DNA of 5,366 nt. Source: Anaerolineales bacterium. GTDB lineage: Bacteria > Chloroflexota > Anaerolineae > Anaerolineales > UBA4823. A program made the position numbers and the translations under genes. The notes beneath the pieces are model-generated. The model searched no databases. It was not told where the DNA came from and saw nothing but the letters and a program-made list of their open reading frames with translations. The stretch is taken from NCBI GenBank assembly GCA_022865865.1, contig JALHTN010000006.1, forward strand, positions 1 through 5,366. The letters run 5' to 3'. This document shows, in pieces, positions 5,342 through 5,366 of the stretch; positions within the stretch are counted from its first letter, which is position 1; the number at the start of each line of letters is the position of its first letter.

Positions 5342-5353
5342 GTTAGTACTAAC
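5342..5353. promoter_or_regulatory. 12-bp perfect palindrome, possible operator
   Basis: GTTAGTACTAAC reads the same on both strands. It lies two bases upstream of the candidate -35 box of the hydrolase gene, a common place for a regulator dimer to bind. No regulator gene is present in the window, so the assignment rests only on symmetry and position. Confidence 0.35.
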
Positions 5354-5366
5354 CAGGACGGATAAA

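Overview
The window is an ordinary-looking bacterial chromosomal segment of moderate base composition. Nearly all of it is coded on the minus strand; only a histidine-kinase tail at the left edge is on the plus strand. A member of the Chloroflexota (Anaerolineae-like) is my best guess. It rests on a general impression of the gene types and protein style, not on any marker gene, and confidence is low. There are no rRNA or tRNA genes, CRISPR arrays, transposases or phage genes.

Layout from right to left, the direction of transcription of the minus-strand genes. (1) 5269-4103 encodes a membrane-anchored or exported Ntn hydrolase of the choloylglycine hydrolase / penicillin V acylase type. Twelve bases later comes a DinB-like four-helix metalloenzyme (4090-3518), so the two are probably one transcript. 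Upstream of the pair are a 12-bp palindrome and a weak promoter-like sequence. (2) After a 205-bp gap come an ABC-2 type ATPase (3312-2347) and its membrane permease (2360-1569). These overlap by 14 bp, and the permease ribosome site lies inside the ATPase gene. (3) After 112 AT-rich bases there is a SnoaL/NTF2-like protein (1456-1061), with two possible stem-loops at or after its end. (4) A 50-residue glycine-zipper protein (878-726) is followed 34 bp later by a protein with three zinc-ribbon (TFIIB-type) modules (691-167). (5) The zinc-ribbon gene converges on the C-terminal end of a sensor histidine kinase (1-103), with an imperfect stem-loop between them.

The only clear functional partners are the ABC ATPase and permease, which form a complete exporter-type half-transporter pair. 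The hydrolase and DinB pair, and the glycine-zipper and zinc-ribbon pair, are linked only by spacing. The least routine points are three. The Ntn hydrolase carries a 133-residue segment before its nucleophile. The tiny glycine-zipper gene has a second, out-of-frame start with its own ribosome site. The promoter-proximal palindrome lies ahead of the hydrolase. I found no convincing evidence for an entirely new multi-gene system.
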